NCBI GenBank assembly: GCA_964035795.1
Contig: OZ038322.1
Location: 20,314,674-20,378,673, forward strand
Direction: 5' to 3'
From: Pterobdella sp. o SKG-2022
Taxonomy: Eukaryota > Annelida > Clitellata > Hirudinida > Piscicolidae
Length of the DNA: 64,000 nt
Below are positions 36,133 to 46,914 of the stretch, piece after piece. Numbering within the stretch: position 1 is the stretch's first letter; every line of letters starts with the position of its first letter. The notes beneath the pieces were generated by a model. The model saw nothing but the letters and a program-made list of their open reading frames with translations. It was not told where the DNA came from and searched no databases. Both the position numbers and the translations under genes were made by a program.

Positions 36133-37690
36133 GATTTTAAAATTTTCAGCTTAAAAATTCAAATATGTTTAGCACCTAAAAATTTCCAAAAAATATGTTT
36201 TTACAAAAAGTTTGCTTTTTCATTTTTTATTGAAGGATATTTCTTTGGTAGAACATCAATGTTTAGCACTGAAAAAAACTTTGACAGACATTCTTTTCAT
36301 TTAATCCCATTTTTTGTTACGTTTTTGTAGCTAATTGTTAGAAACAATTTTTTGTTTTGAAAGCCGATGCTTGTTTTATATAACTATCAACTTTTTCTAG
36401 ACTCCCACTAATACTTGCATTTCATCACAACTCAAAAAATTTCTAAAAATTTTTTTTGAATAGCTAAACATAGTTTTGATAAAACTTTTACAACTAGTGA
36501 AATCAGCTTTCAAGTTTATTTATATAAATAGTTGTAAACTCAATGTGAAACATTTGAACTTGCTTTCCAATAATTTATAACAATAATTGGTGAAGAATAA
36601 CAATAAAAACTTATGAAGTACATTTTTTGAAAATAAAATTTAACCAGGAGTATAGTATAACTAATCCATTTTAAATCTGGAAACGATTATGAAGCTCAGA
36701 AATGGATATAAAAATTGTGAATTTTTATCGTGAGTGCTAAACTAAAAATTCTAAAAACAGAATAAATAATATTTGAATATTGAAAAAAAATGACGACGTG
36801 AGAAAGAATAGAAAAGAACCCAAAAAACCATACTGTACATTGTAATAGCAGTTGGAATAATATCATTTCAAAATATTTATTTCTATTGGATTTTTTTTGA
36901 TAGTAAAAAACAGTCAGATACTAAACTAATTTCTCATAAAAATGAGTTTATAATGTCATAAAGGTTGACTGGTCTCATTTTTTATTAGTAATTATGAACG
37001 AGGTAAAAAGTTTCCATTGTTCAGCTAAAATGGTGGCATTATGATTCAGAGTGAGTCTCGGCTTAATCATCCGTGGTTATATAACTCTAGTTTTACTTTT
37101 TCAAAAAATATCTATTTTCTATCCCAACTTCTTACATTTTTAACAAACCGATCAAAGATTGAGTTGAAGCAAACATTTTAAAGTTAGTTTGTAAATTATT
37201 TGAAATTATTGAATTGAGTTCCTTACTATGACTTCTATGATTTATATATTCCCCATTGTTTTTCTCATGACATAAACTCTAAAATAGTAAACAATTGGCT
37301 CCATTATATGTTATAAACTTGTTTTTCACATTTTAATTACTACAGGCGTAAATATTTAAATAAATCTCACGTCCAGTAGAAAAACAAGTATAACGGGACA
37401 TTATAAAGAAGCCAAGAAGAGAAATAAAAATGTTTTTGACCTTAATAATTTATTAGCTAAGAAACCTTTAAGAATCGAAATATAAATAAATTTGAAATCA
37501 AAAAAAAAATTTGCGAAAATGCAAATAAAAAGGAATAGAATCAAGTCTTAAATTAGTTTTGAGATTATTCATTTTCATTGATTAAATTTATACACTCAAT
37601 TCTTGTCTGTATGAGTAGTTGAAGGTTGCATAACAAAGAAAATGATTGATAGCAAATTTAAGCTTAATATGAGATAAAAGATCAGTAGTA
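36133..37690. other. Intergenic between MMP copies 1 and 2
   Basis: No gene. It contains the 3' UTR of copy 1, with a possible AATAAA at 36,602-36,607, and the upstream region of copy 2. Confidence 0.55.
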
Positions 37691-37696
37691 TGGCAG

Positions 37697-37706
37697 TATA
37701 TAAAGG
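37697..37706 (+). promoter_or_regulatory. TATA box of MMP copy 2
   Basis: TATATAAAGG 71 bases before the ATG. Confidence 0.7.
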
Positions 37707-37767
37707 TAAATAAGCACGAAGTAAAAAAACTTTAAAAAGTTATTAGAACAAATTGAATAAAAAGTAA

Positions 37768-39255
37768 ATGGAGAGTTTAATTTTCTTCGTTATCTATTCT
37801 TGTTGCGTGCTGCTTGCTACTTGCTATCCAACCACCCCCTTTGCCAGAACTACTCTGCAGCAAGATATCAGTTCCCAAGACGCTGAGGTCTGATAACTTG
37901 CACAATAAAAGAAATTAATTTTTTTTTTGACTTGTTATTTAAATATAACTTCAACTATGGACGAATAACTCCCAAAGGAATGGTTGAAGAATTTCGGCTA
38001 TGTGGAAGAATCCGGAGAAGATGGACCTGCAGCTTCCAAAGACTTGAGTGAGGCATTCAAACGAATGCAACGTTATGCGGGCATTAATGAAACAGGAATG
38101 TTAGACGAAGAAACGAAAAAAATGATGAAGAAACAGCGTTGTGGAAATAGTGATATGAGAATCAGCGTTTCTAAACGATTTAATTTTCATAGTATGGAAA
38201 ATTTTTGATTTTTTATATAAAAATAATAAGAACTAACATTCCCAGGTAGATGGTCATATAGAAGTCTTACTTACAAAATAATAAAATACCCTACAAACAC
38301 TTATAACTTGTATTATAACTACTATGTTGACCACTTCATTGAAAAAGCTTTTGCGGTTCGCTATTGTTTTTAATTTCAAACATTTTTAGTAACTTCAAAA
38401 GATTTTAAAATATTGTTTTGAATTGATAGAATTTAACTATTCTATGCAAATAACATTTAGGTTTTTATTTTGGAATGTACTTGCAGCATTGGAGCAGTGT
38501 AGCAGATTTGACTTTCACCAAGACATCGAGGAACAATGCCGACATCAAAATCGGTTTCTACTCTAGAGACCACAACGACGGCAACCCCTTCGATGGACCA
38601 GGTAATACATTGGCCCATGCATATTTTCCCCCTGATGGCCGCCTTCATGGCGATGATGATGAGCGCTGGTCTTACACTCAAGTCGGAGGTGAATTGTTAC
38701 TTGATTGTATTTAATTTCAGTGTTTTTATCAATAAATACAACACCAAAAGGGCCAAATTTGGAACAAGTAATGACCCACGAAATAGGACATATTTTAGGA
38801 CTGGAGCACACCCCGGTCAGAAGTGCCGTAATGTATGCGTATTACGTGTATCGTTCAAACTTCACCTTGCATCAGGATGACATAAATGGAGTTGTGTACC
38901 TTTATGGTTGGTTAATTTTATATGAATAACTGAATTTGTAAGTTATCATGAAAGAAATTGTTATATGAAAAAAAATTAATAATTTTTATACAACCTAATG
39001 CTTATTGAAATAATTATCAAAGGGAGACGAAGAAATGCTGACTTAAGCACTCTCTCGACCACTACTATTGCATCCACCACTCCACGCTCAAGAACCACCA
39101 CGAGCATATTTCAGTTTTCCACTATGTTTTCTACCCAAACTCCCAGAGAAGATGGTTATGTTTACGTGGACAAAAACTCCTGGTCTACTATAAAAAGTCT
39201 TTTGTTTAATTTGTATCAATATGTTAGCCTTTTAAATTCAAATGAGTCAATTTGA
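37768..39255 (+). CDS. Matrix metalloproteinase paralog 2 (secreted, hemopexin-less)
   Basis: Six exons: 37768-37887, 37978-38191, 38246-38355, 38487-38688, 38751-38906 and 39023-39255 (344 residues). The first five exons match copy 1 in length exactly, and exons 1-2 are nearly identical in sequence. Signal peptide (YSCCVLLATC), propeptide with cysteine switch QRCGNSD, VSKR before the catalytic domain, structural metal region NPFDGPGNTLAHAYFPPDGR, intact zinc motif HEIGHILGLEH (His225, Glu226) and Met-turn AVMYAYY. An alternative in-frame acceptor at 38,720 exists for exon 5, but homology with the other copies favours 38,751. The last exon encodes GRRRNADLS, a Thr/Ser-rich linker and the hydrophobic tail WSTIKSLLFNLYQYVSLL. 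Predicted active extracellular matrixin. Confidence 0.92.
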
Positions 39256-40960
39256 AACCTATATGAGTTATTCTTTTGTTTTCATGATAGAAAAATAATA
39301 ATATCAAAACAGCTCAAACTTTCATTTGATTCGTATTTTTCCATTTGTATTATTTATTTTGTAACCATTTTGTTTGTGTAGATATAAATTATTTGTTAAA
39401 TTATGTTTTAATTTTCCCAAGTTTTAACTTTCAAAATGAGGCCATGTTTAGGTACATTGATGTTTCAAATCATAGTTTCTAATTAACTAAATATATCATG
39501 AAGCCTCAGTTTTGAGTTTAGAACTTTGAGAATTGTTTAGAGTATAGAGCAAATGTCTTTGAAAATGTTATTTTCACCATTTTACTCGCAAATGAAAACA
39601 TTTGAATTGAACTGAAAAAACTTGCATAACTCAATCTCTTTTTTATTTATATAGAAACCTATGGCTAAGTTTGGTTGAATTTGAATATAATATAGTTTTT
39701 TCTGATTTAATTTTTCAAAGTAACTTTTTTTATTTAGTATACATATTGAAAACCAGTTTATTGTATCGATTCTATACACAGTAATTATAAAGTTTTTCGA
39801 AGCACCTATAAAGGAAGCAAACCAAAAAATTTGATATAGTTAACTAAATAATTATAATCCCCAATAATTAAAATTACACCCTTTATATTAAATTTACACA
39901 GAAATAGATGTACCTTGAATATATTAAATGCTCGATAGTTATGCTAGAATTTTAAAAACGAACTTAGAAGTAAAGAAGTATATTAACTTTATTATAAAGA
40001 ATTAAATCATTGAATTAAAAATATATACCGCATTTATCAAAAAAATAATTTTTTATAACGTTGACTTTAGTGGCGTTGTGGGTCGAAATTTCAATTTTGT
40101 TTCCACTCATCACAATGATTATTAATAACGACCGCAGTTATAACAATAAACCATTTCAAAGGTAGTTGTTTTATTTTTAGTCACTTTTAAAAATTCTTTA
40201 CAATAAATTAATGACTATGATGAAATGAATTATTTACCCGAATCTCCAATATCGACCAACTTTGACAATTAAACAAATTAGACGTGACTTTAAACAGAAT
40301 TTCGATTGATTTTATACCACCCGTTTTTATATAGTTATATAAGAATGAAAAAATTTATGTAGCCAAATGCTCAGTAATGTTCAATATCAGTAATGTAATG
40401 ATTATAGCTATTTTTGTTTTTAAATGTCAACTTGAAACTAAAATTGAAATAAAGTTAGTGACAGTGGAAGAAATTTGAAACCAATATTCTAAATTAATTC
40501 TTTTTATTAAAAATTCTTCAATGATTTAGTTTTTTTTTGTGAGAAAAACGAAAGCAACAACATTAATAAACATGATTCCCATTGATGAACAACAACATCA
40601 TAAGGAAAAAATACTATGCATTTTCTACGCCTAAATAATGGGTTTTTTGAATATAATATATATATATTTTTGGATCATCCAAAATTTATATCAAGTGTTG
40701 TTCTCAACTAAAGTATTAAAAAGTATTATTAAATTGAACAAATCTGTCAAATCCTAATGTGAAATAAACCAAAGATTATTTCTAAACTAAAAGATTGAAA
40801 AAAAATTGGAACAGTTCAAGTACATATGAATAAAATTAACAATCGATAACGGCAAAAAAAATTATATATTGTTATAAAAAAAATGGAAAGAAAAGACGAT
40901 ACACAAATAAACGACAAACTAGGAAGCTTCAAACTGGGTCCAATCCCGGCTGGGTTTCCC
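39256..40960. other. Intergenic, no feature seen
   Basis: A+T-rich sequence downstream of MMP copy 2. The open frame at 39,582-39,779 has no recognisable content. Confidence 0.55.
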
Positions 40961-40964
40961 AAAA

Positions 40965-41190
40965 TCAGAAATGGCGAAAATACAAAAATATCGAAGCCTT
41001 GCAGATAGCCATATTTTTGCTCCGCTAGCAGTTGAAACCTCTGGTATCTTTGGTTTTCAGCTTTTTTAATTTTGTCTGATTTGGCAAAACGCATATCTAA
41101 GGTTAAAAATGAGCCTAGGAAATCTAAATGGCTGTTTGAAAGTTTGTCACTGGCCATTGTTCGTGGCAAGACTCGGGCAAAAAGTTGCTG
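40965..41190 (+). mobile_element. Retroelement C-terminal fragment
   Basis: Plus-strand reading gives KYRSLADSHIFAPLAVETSG and, in another frame, LFESLSLAIVRGK. This pair is typical of the C-terminal end of RT polyproteins widespread in aquatic invertebrates and fishes. A longer opposite-strand open frame (41,169-40,816) is a shadow of it. Clade not determined. Confidence 0.6.
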
Positions 41191-42770
41191 AAAAGTACTG
41201 AAATAATAATTTTTAGAAATTTTATGAAAAAAAAACTAACATTTATCAAGTAACAAAGCTGTTTGTACAATCCATGAATATTTATACCTTATGATACATT
41301 TGGATTGACTTATCAGCGTTAAAAATCCACATTTAGGGTTTTTTAAATAGATTTTAAATGAAAAAATATTCATTGTGCATAATTCTAATTCTAAAAATAA
41401 ATAATAAATACTAAATTCTAACAAAGCATATGATTGGTGCATAGCTGGTTGGCTAATCTTAAAGCAGTGCCTCGTAACTTGGAACTTCTTTAGTTTTAGC
41501 CATCCAGAAAACGAAAAGTAAAAGTAGCTTGTAAAATACATAGCTTTTTTTATGAAAATTCTTTTGAGCTTTATTTTTGATTTTTGGTATCATCTATAAA
41601 CATAATCAATGTGATGATGTATAATAGCCTAAATCAATTTGTAAGGTCAAAAAACAAAGTATTTGTTTTAAAAATGAGTCACGAAGCTTTTCGTAAGAGT
41701 AGCTTACATTATCAAGGTTTGTTGATCTTACAAACTAATCAGTGTATCAACCATTTAATTATTTAATATATGATTAATCTCGCTTTGAACCAATTAAAAA
41801 TTTTATAACGTTTTTGTAGCTCTAAATCAATTTTCATTTAAAAAAAAGATTTTGATAGACGAGGCTGCTTAAAAATTTGAAACTCATGCCAAATATTTTT
41901 ATTTCATATTAATTTATAACGATGAGAACAAAATTTTTACTTTTATGAATATTCTTATTAGTATAATATTTGAAATGTTTTCAACTTTCCATGCTTCAAT
42001 AAACAATGATTATATACCTCACTCTACAAAAACTCTACAAGGGCGTGTTAAAACATTCTTAAATAATTACTCTTTAAATATAATATAAACTTAAATGGTT
42101 TGTGAATGGTATGACAATATTCCAGTAAGCTCAAGAAAGTACTCATAACGAAAAGTGACCCCATGTGAATTTTAAGCACTTGAAGCTTAAGTGAATCAAG
42201 GAAAGTTAATAAAAATTGAATAAAAATATTTTATCTATTATAAAAGATAAATGGAGAGTTATGTAAAGACTGTTTTAACTAATGAAAGGCTCTTTTTTTT
42301 ATAACATCTTGTTATTGTCTTGAATTACACAAGCTTTTTACGCTTACTATAGAAAACAAAACGTTTTTCTTCACTGACCAATAGGATTGAAGCAGATTTA
42401 AACCAATTTGTAGAATTTTAAAAAAATTTTGATTAGTTTAAAACTTTAGATGACATCAATCATTTTAAAAATATTAATAAAAAAATAGCAAAACAAAACC
42501 AGCAAAAGAAAAAAAAAATTTTTAAAACTTTCTCCAAATCTGCTTTAATCAGGTCAGGAGAAAAACATTTTCTTTACTACAGTAAGGGCGAACTTCCATT
42601 TTGAATTACTACTGAGAACTTTCATGCGCTTGATTGAGTCATAAAACCTCGTGAAAACCATTAAAAACACTAATCTCGGTTACGTAAACAACAAACAAAT
42701 TGAAAAGCATAGGCCATGCGCAAATTATCATGAGATAAAAAAAATTTTTGATGATAAGTTAGAAATTTTA
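41191..42770. other. Intergenic, half-palindrome remnant
   Basis: At about 41,690-41,735 a CGAAGCTTTTCGTAAG ... ACATTATCAAGG block resembles one arm of the palindrome at 33,211. No gene is seen. Confidence 0.5.
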
Positions 42771-42777
42771 AAAAAAT

Positions 42778-43620
42778 AGATTAATAAATTTATAGCCTTG
42801 GCATTTACCATAGACTTCTGCCAAACAAAACATGGTGAAAACTTATTATCGATTAATGTTTGTATTCAATTTTATGACTAAGACAGAGGAATGTGGTTGA
42901 AAAATAAGTCAAGAGAAATAGATTTAGTGAATATTAAATTAACTCTTTTCTGTAAAAACAAAATTAAAAGCATCTAGAATTTTTATATTTTCAAAAGTTA
43001 AGATAAAGAACCACTTTAAACCAAGTAATATTGCAACTAAGTTTAACCAGAACATTATCAAAAAGTTGAGCCCTTCTCAAAAAAATTTGAATAAATTTCT
43101 TGATGATGAATAAGTTAGAAACTTTAGTTTCAGATTACAAATTAATTTAACTGTATGTAAGTTTTTCTCAAAAGTAACTATTTTGCTTGAAACAAGTATG
43201 AATTTAATTAATAAAAAATTTTTTTTGAAATAACTTCATAAAATGAGGCAATTTTTTTGATATTTTTCATAATTCAAACTAAAATTTTTAAGAAACTCAA
43301 CTTTTAATAAATCATACTAATGATTTATAACAAAGTTTAAAAAAATTGAAAATTGTCATAAACCCTTAGTATCATTTATGAAAAATTTAAGTTATTAAAA
43401 ATTTAGTTTGGATAAAAACACTATCAAAAAATGACTCAATTTTTGAAGTTGTTTCTAAAAGAATTAACAGAACATTGATATATGATGTTTCTAAAGAAGT
43501 CCTATAATATTTTTTTGAAGATTATATTACTAATAATTTAAATGAGTTGGCAAAACTACATATGGGAAAACTTTGTATAAGAAGGTAATTGTTTTGAATA
43601 TTACTCATTTTCAAAAAATG
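42778..43620 (+). repeat. Duplicated block D2 (paralogous to D1 at 31.4 kb)
   Basis: Collinear with D1, without the R1 insertion. It lies about 0.4 kb upstream of the third MMP gene; D1 lies about 1.8 kb upstream of the first. Confidence 0.82.
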
Positions 43621-43934
43621 TAATTCATACAATGTTATATAATATTTTTATGTAATAACCATACATGAAATATTTGGGCATAAATTGTCAAAGTTTATTT
43701 CACGCAAAAATCTGAATTTATTTTTATGTAGATAAAACTTGAATATAATGCTTATTTTTCTTAGTTTGAATTGAATCGAAAATTTGTTATTAAAAAAAGT
43801 GCCATTAATTTAGTTTTGATTTAGTCATGCGTGACTATATTTTTCTATTGTTTGTTTGTCAATGTAACAATTATAAGATAAATCTTATTTTAAAACATGT
43901 CGTGACGTATAAGTTAAGACCGATTAAGAAACCC

Positions 43935-43943
43935 TATAAAAGG
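43935..43943 (+). promoter_or_regulatory. TATA box of MMP copy 3
   Basis: TATAAAAGG 65 bases before the chosen ATG. Confidence 0.7.
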
Positions 43944-43999
43944 ACATTTCTGAGAAGTGAAAGAAGAAAAATCAAAATTCACCAAATGGTTATTCAATA

Positions 44000-45633
44000 A
44001 TGCAGCTTTTGGTATTAATTTCATGTTTTTTGTTTACTTCATCTTTTGTGTGTTCTGTTCCAACCACACCACGTTTTCGAAGAAAAACTCCACCACCAAC
44101 TCCACAAGTCAGTCCAAAAGAAGCTGAAGTAAATGCAAAAATTTCAAACATTTGATCTAAGTTTTAATAATGAAGAATGATTAAGTTTAAGTTGAACTTG
44201 AATTGTAAAATTAATTTTTTGAAACCTTCAAAGGAATGGTTGAAAAGTTACGGCTACGTGGAGGACTCCGGAAAAGATGGGCCTGCAGCTTCAAAGGACT
44301 TGAGTGAGGCACTCAAAAAAATGCAACATTATGCAGGCATAAATGAAACAGGAATGCTAGACGATGAAACGAAAGAAATGATGAAGAAAAAGCGTTGTGG
44401 AAACAGTGATGTAAAAATCAGCGTTTCTAAACGATTTTCTGCAGTTGGTTCGTACATACCCTTTTGGAATTTTTCAATTATATATATTAAAATTTGATGT
44501 GTCTAAATTCTTATTTTAAAGCTAAATGGCGCTTCAAAAGTCTAACATATTCAATGAACAACTATCCTTCATGGTCTTACAACCTGCAAAGCCGCGATAG
44601 TGTTGATTACTATATCGCCAAATCTTTCAAAGTATAATTTTGGATAGTTTTTTATAGAAGTTTATTGTGCAAATTATTTTGAAGATTTTGAGTGGAATTT
44701 ATCAAATAAAAATCTATCGTTGAATCCCATAATATTTTAAGCATTGGAGTGATGTGTCAAGTTTGAGCTTCAAGAAAGTAAATAATAACGGAAATATAAA
44801 GATCGGTTTCTATTCCAGAAGTCACGGAGATGGAAATCCTTTTGATGGTTATGGCGGCACTTTGGCCCATGCCTTTTTCCCTTCAGATGGCCGCATACAT
44901 TTTGATAGTGCTGAATACTGGTCTTCAAACCAGTATGGAGGTAAGTAATTTTGAAGCTGTTAATTGGATCATATTTAGCTTTTTAATCTGTTACTATTAC
45001 CTTTTAAATTTTTTCCTCAAAGGTACAAACCTGGAGCAAGTGATGACTCACGAGATTGGTCATGCCCTGGGTCTAGCCCACTCTGATTATCGCTCTGCTG
45101 TGATGTACGCATACTACAGCTACAAAGCAAACTTTGGCCTCAACCAAGACGATATCAATGGCATTGTCTACCTCTATGGTAAGCTCAAGTTTTTAATACA
45201 TCAGTATATGAAGTAGGTTTTTAAGTGCTAACTTGGTTAAATATATTACTTGACTCATTTATTATGGAACTAAAAAAAAATTTTGCATATTCGGTATGCT
45301 TTTTCACATATCAAATTTTCAAATAAAATAATTTATGAGCTCATTGTTATTCTTTCTTAAAGTTTTTTCAGTTTTCAATATAACTGAATATAAGTTTCTC
45401 TAATAAATCCTCTTTTATTTAACTCCCTAAATCGATTTACTCTATTGCATATTTCAATTATCTTTAAATGAGACTATGGTCTTATTTTAACATTTATTCA
45501 TATTAAAATTTATAACAAAGGCCGAAGAAGCGACCAAACTACAATGACCACAACTACCACAACAACCACCCGGACTAGAACCGTCAACCGAGGTTGGTGG
45601 TACTGGTTTTTCAGGTTCTTCAACTTTTGGTAA
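44000..45633 (+). CDS. Matrix metalloproteinase paralog 3 (secreted, hemopexin-less)
   Basis: Six exons: 44000-44128, 44234-44447, 44522-44631, 44742-44940, 45023-45178 and 45521-45633 (306 residues, phase kept). An ATG 14 bases upstream stops after four codons, so the second ATG is used. Signal peptide [15 protein letters not shown], then a Pro/Arg-rich segment. Propeptide with cysteine switch [11 protein letters not shown], catalytic domain with [20 protein letters not shown], intact [11 protein letters not shown] (Glu228) and Met-turn AVMYAYY. The last exon gives GRRS, a run of Thr and the aromatic tail [14 protein letters not shown]. No hemopexin domain. Most divergent of the three but with canonical catalytic residues. 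Confidence 0.92.
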
Positions 45634-46839
45634 AATATAATCACTCACATTGATTTGAAAGTGACAGATTTGACTAATAATTGAAGATTATTTGGACATC
45701 TTGCTTATAATCAATTTTTCAACTCAAACTGATTTAACATTATTCAATGTCATGCATTTTTATTAAAAATTTTAGACATTTTTATGTTATGTTTTTATAG
45801 CTTTACTATTGAATTTATTTTTCAAAAAATACATATAAATAAGTTTGCTAATATTGTTAATATATAAAAATGTTTATTTCAAAAAAAAACTATTTTTTGA
45901 TGGTCATTATTGAAACTTTCACTTTTTAGAGTAGGCAAAAACTTATTTATTGATGACTTTATCGAAATAAATCCATATAACACTGTTGTAACTTAATCTA
46001 GCGTGAAAATAAAAACAGCTAATTTGTCTGAATACATTTTCATCACTGTTTTTAATGGTTATTGCTTTCAAAAGATTTAATATTGCAAAAATGTACGTTG
46101 CTAGAGCTAGTTTAATTTTTTCAATCTATTCGTTGAACTTAATTCTTATATAGAAAAAAAAATGAAAACTCTGGGGCTTTTAACAAATTTTTTCAGACAT
46201 TTACTTACGAATCTATCCTAAAAATACTTAATTAATTGATAAATTTTGACCAATTTACTGAATAATTATATATATAAATAAAGTATACTAAATAAAGCTT
46301 GGGTATATGTACCGAAGTTGTATTACGAAGCTGTTCACTACTCACATCATTAGTTAGCCTTAAGAAAAACCTCTTAAGCTGTTTTTATTAAATTTTCTGG
46401 TTAGGTGCTGAAACTACGAAAGGCTACTTTGGTGTCTATTTTAATATTTATTTCGAACTTATCCTGGTCTGAAAACAATATAGATCACAAGCTCAGCATT
46501 GATGATCCAACTTGTTATTGTGCATTAAGGAACAAAAAATTTTTCGAAGAATGCTTTAGGGCAATTATCATTAGATTATTAATTCTACGAAAAAACATGT
46601 TTTGATTACATAATTATAAGCTTTTTACAATCGATTGATCAAATCATTTATAGCTTGTTTTTCTTGTATCAAAAATCTGGCGCTTTTTAAAACAATATGG
46701 CTCAAAAGAACTCAATATTTTGTGTTATTCATTTGAGTCTAATTAATTTTTAAAAATTAAACCAAGATCTCGAAAAAGCTCTAATGAAAAAAAATTTTTG
46801 AAACCAGAAAGATGTAATTGCCTAATAATTTGAGAAAAT
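45634..46839. other. Intergenic between convergent MMP3 and eIF5B
   Basis: No gene. Possible AATAAA for MMP copy 3 at 45,966-45,971. An open frame at 46,405-46,605 has no ATG start and is not supported. Confidence 0.55.
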
Positions 46840-46845
46840 TTTAAT
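46840..46845 (-). terminator. Candidate polyadenylation signal of eIF5B
   Basis: ATTAAA variant on the minus strand about 70 bases after the TGA stop. Confidence 0.3.
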
Positions 46846-46914
46846 GAATAAAAAATATATTTATAAATTAAAAATTTTTAAAGAAACTAATTTGAAAATT
46901 AATAATAAAAATCA

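Noticed and set aside
38720..38750. Earlier in-frame acceptor for exon 5 of MMP copy 2
   Set aside because: It would insert about 10 residues absent from copies 1 and 3, whereas 38,751 gives the conserved 156-base exon.
46405..46605. Open frame with a signal-peptide-like start and three cysteines
   Set aside because: No ATG at the start and no matching promoter or exon context.
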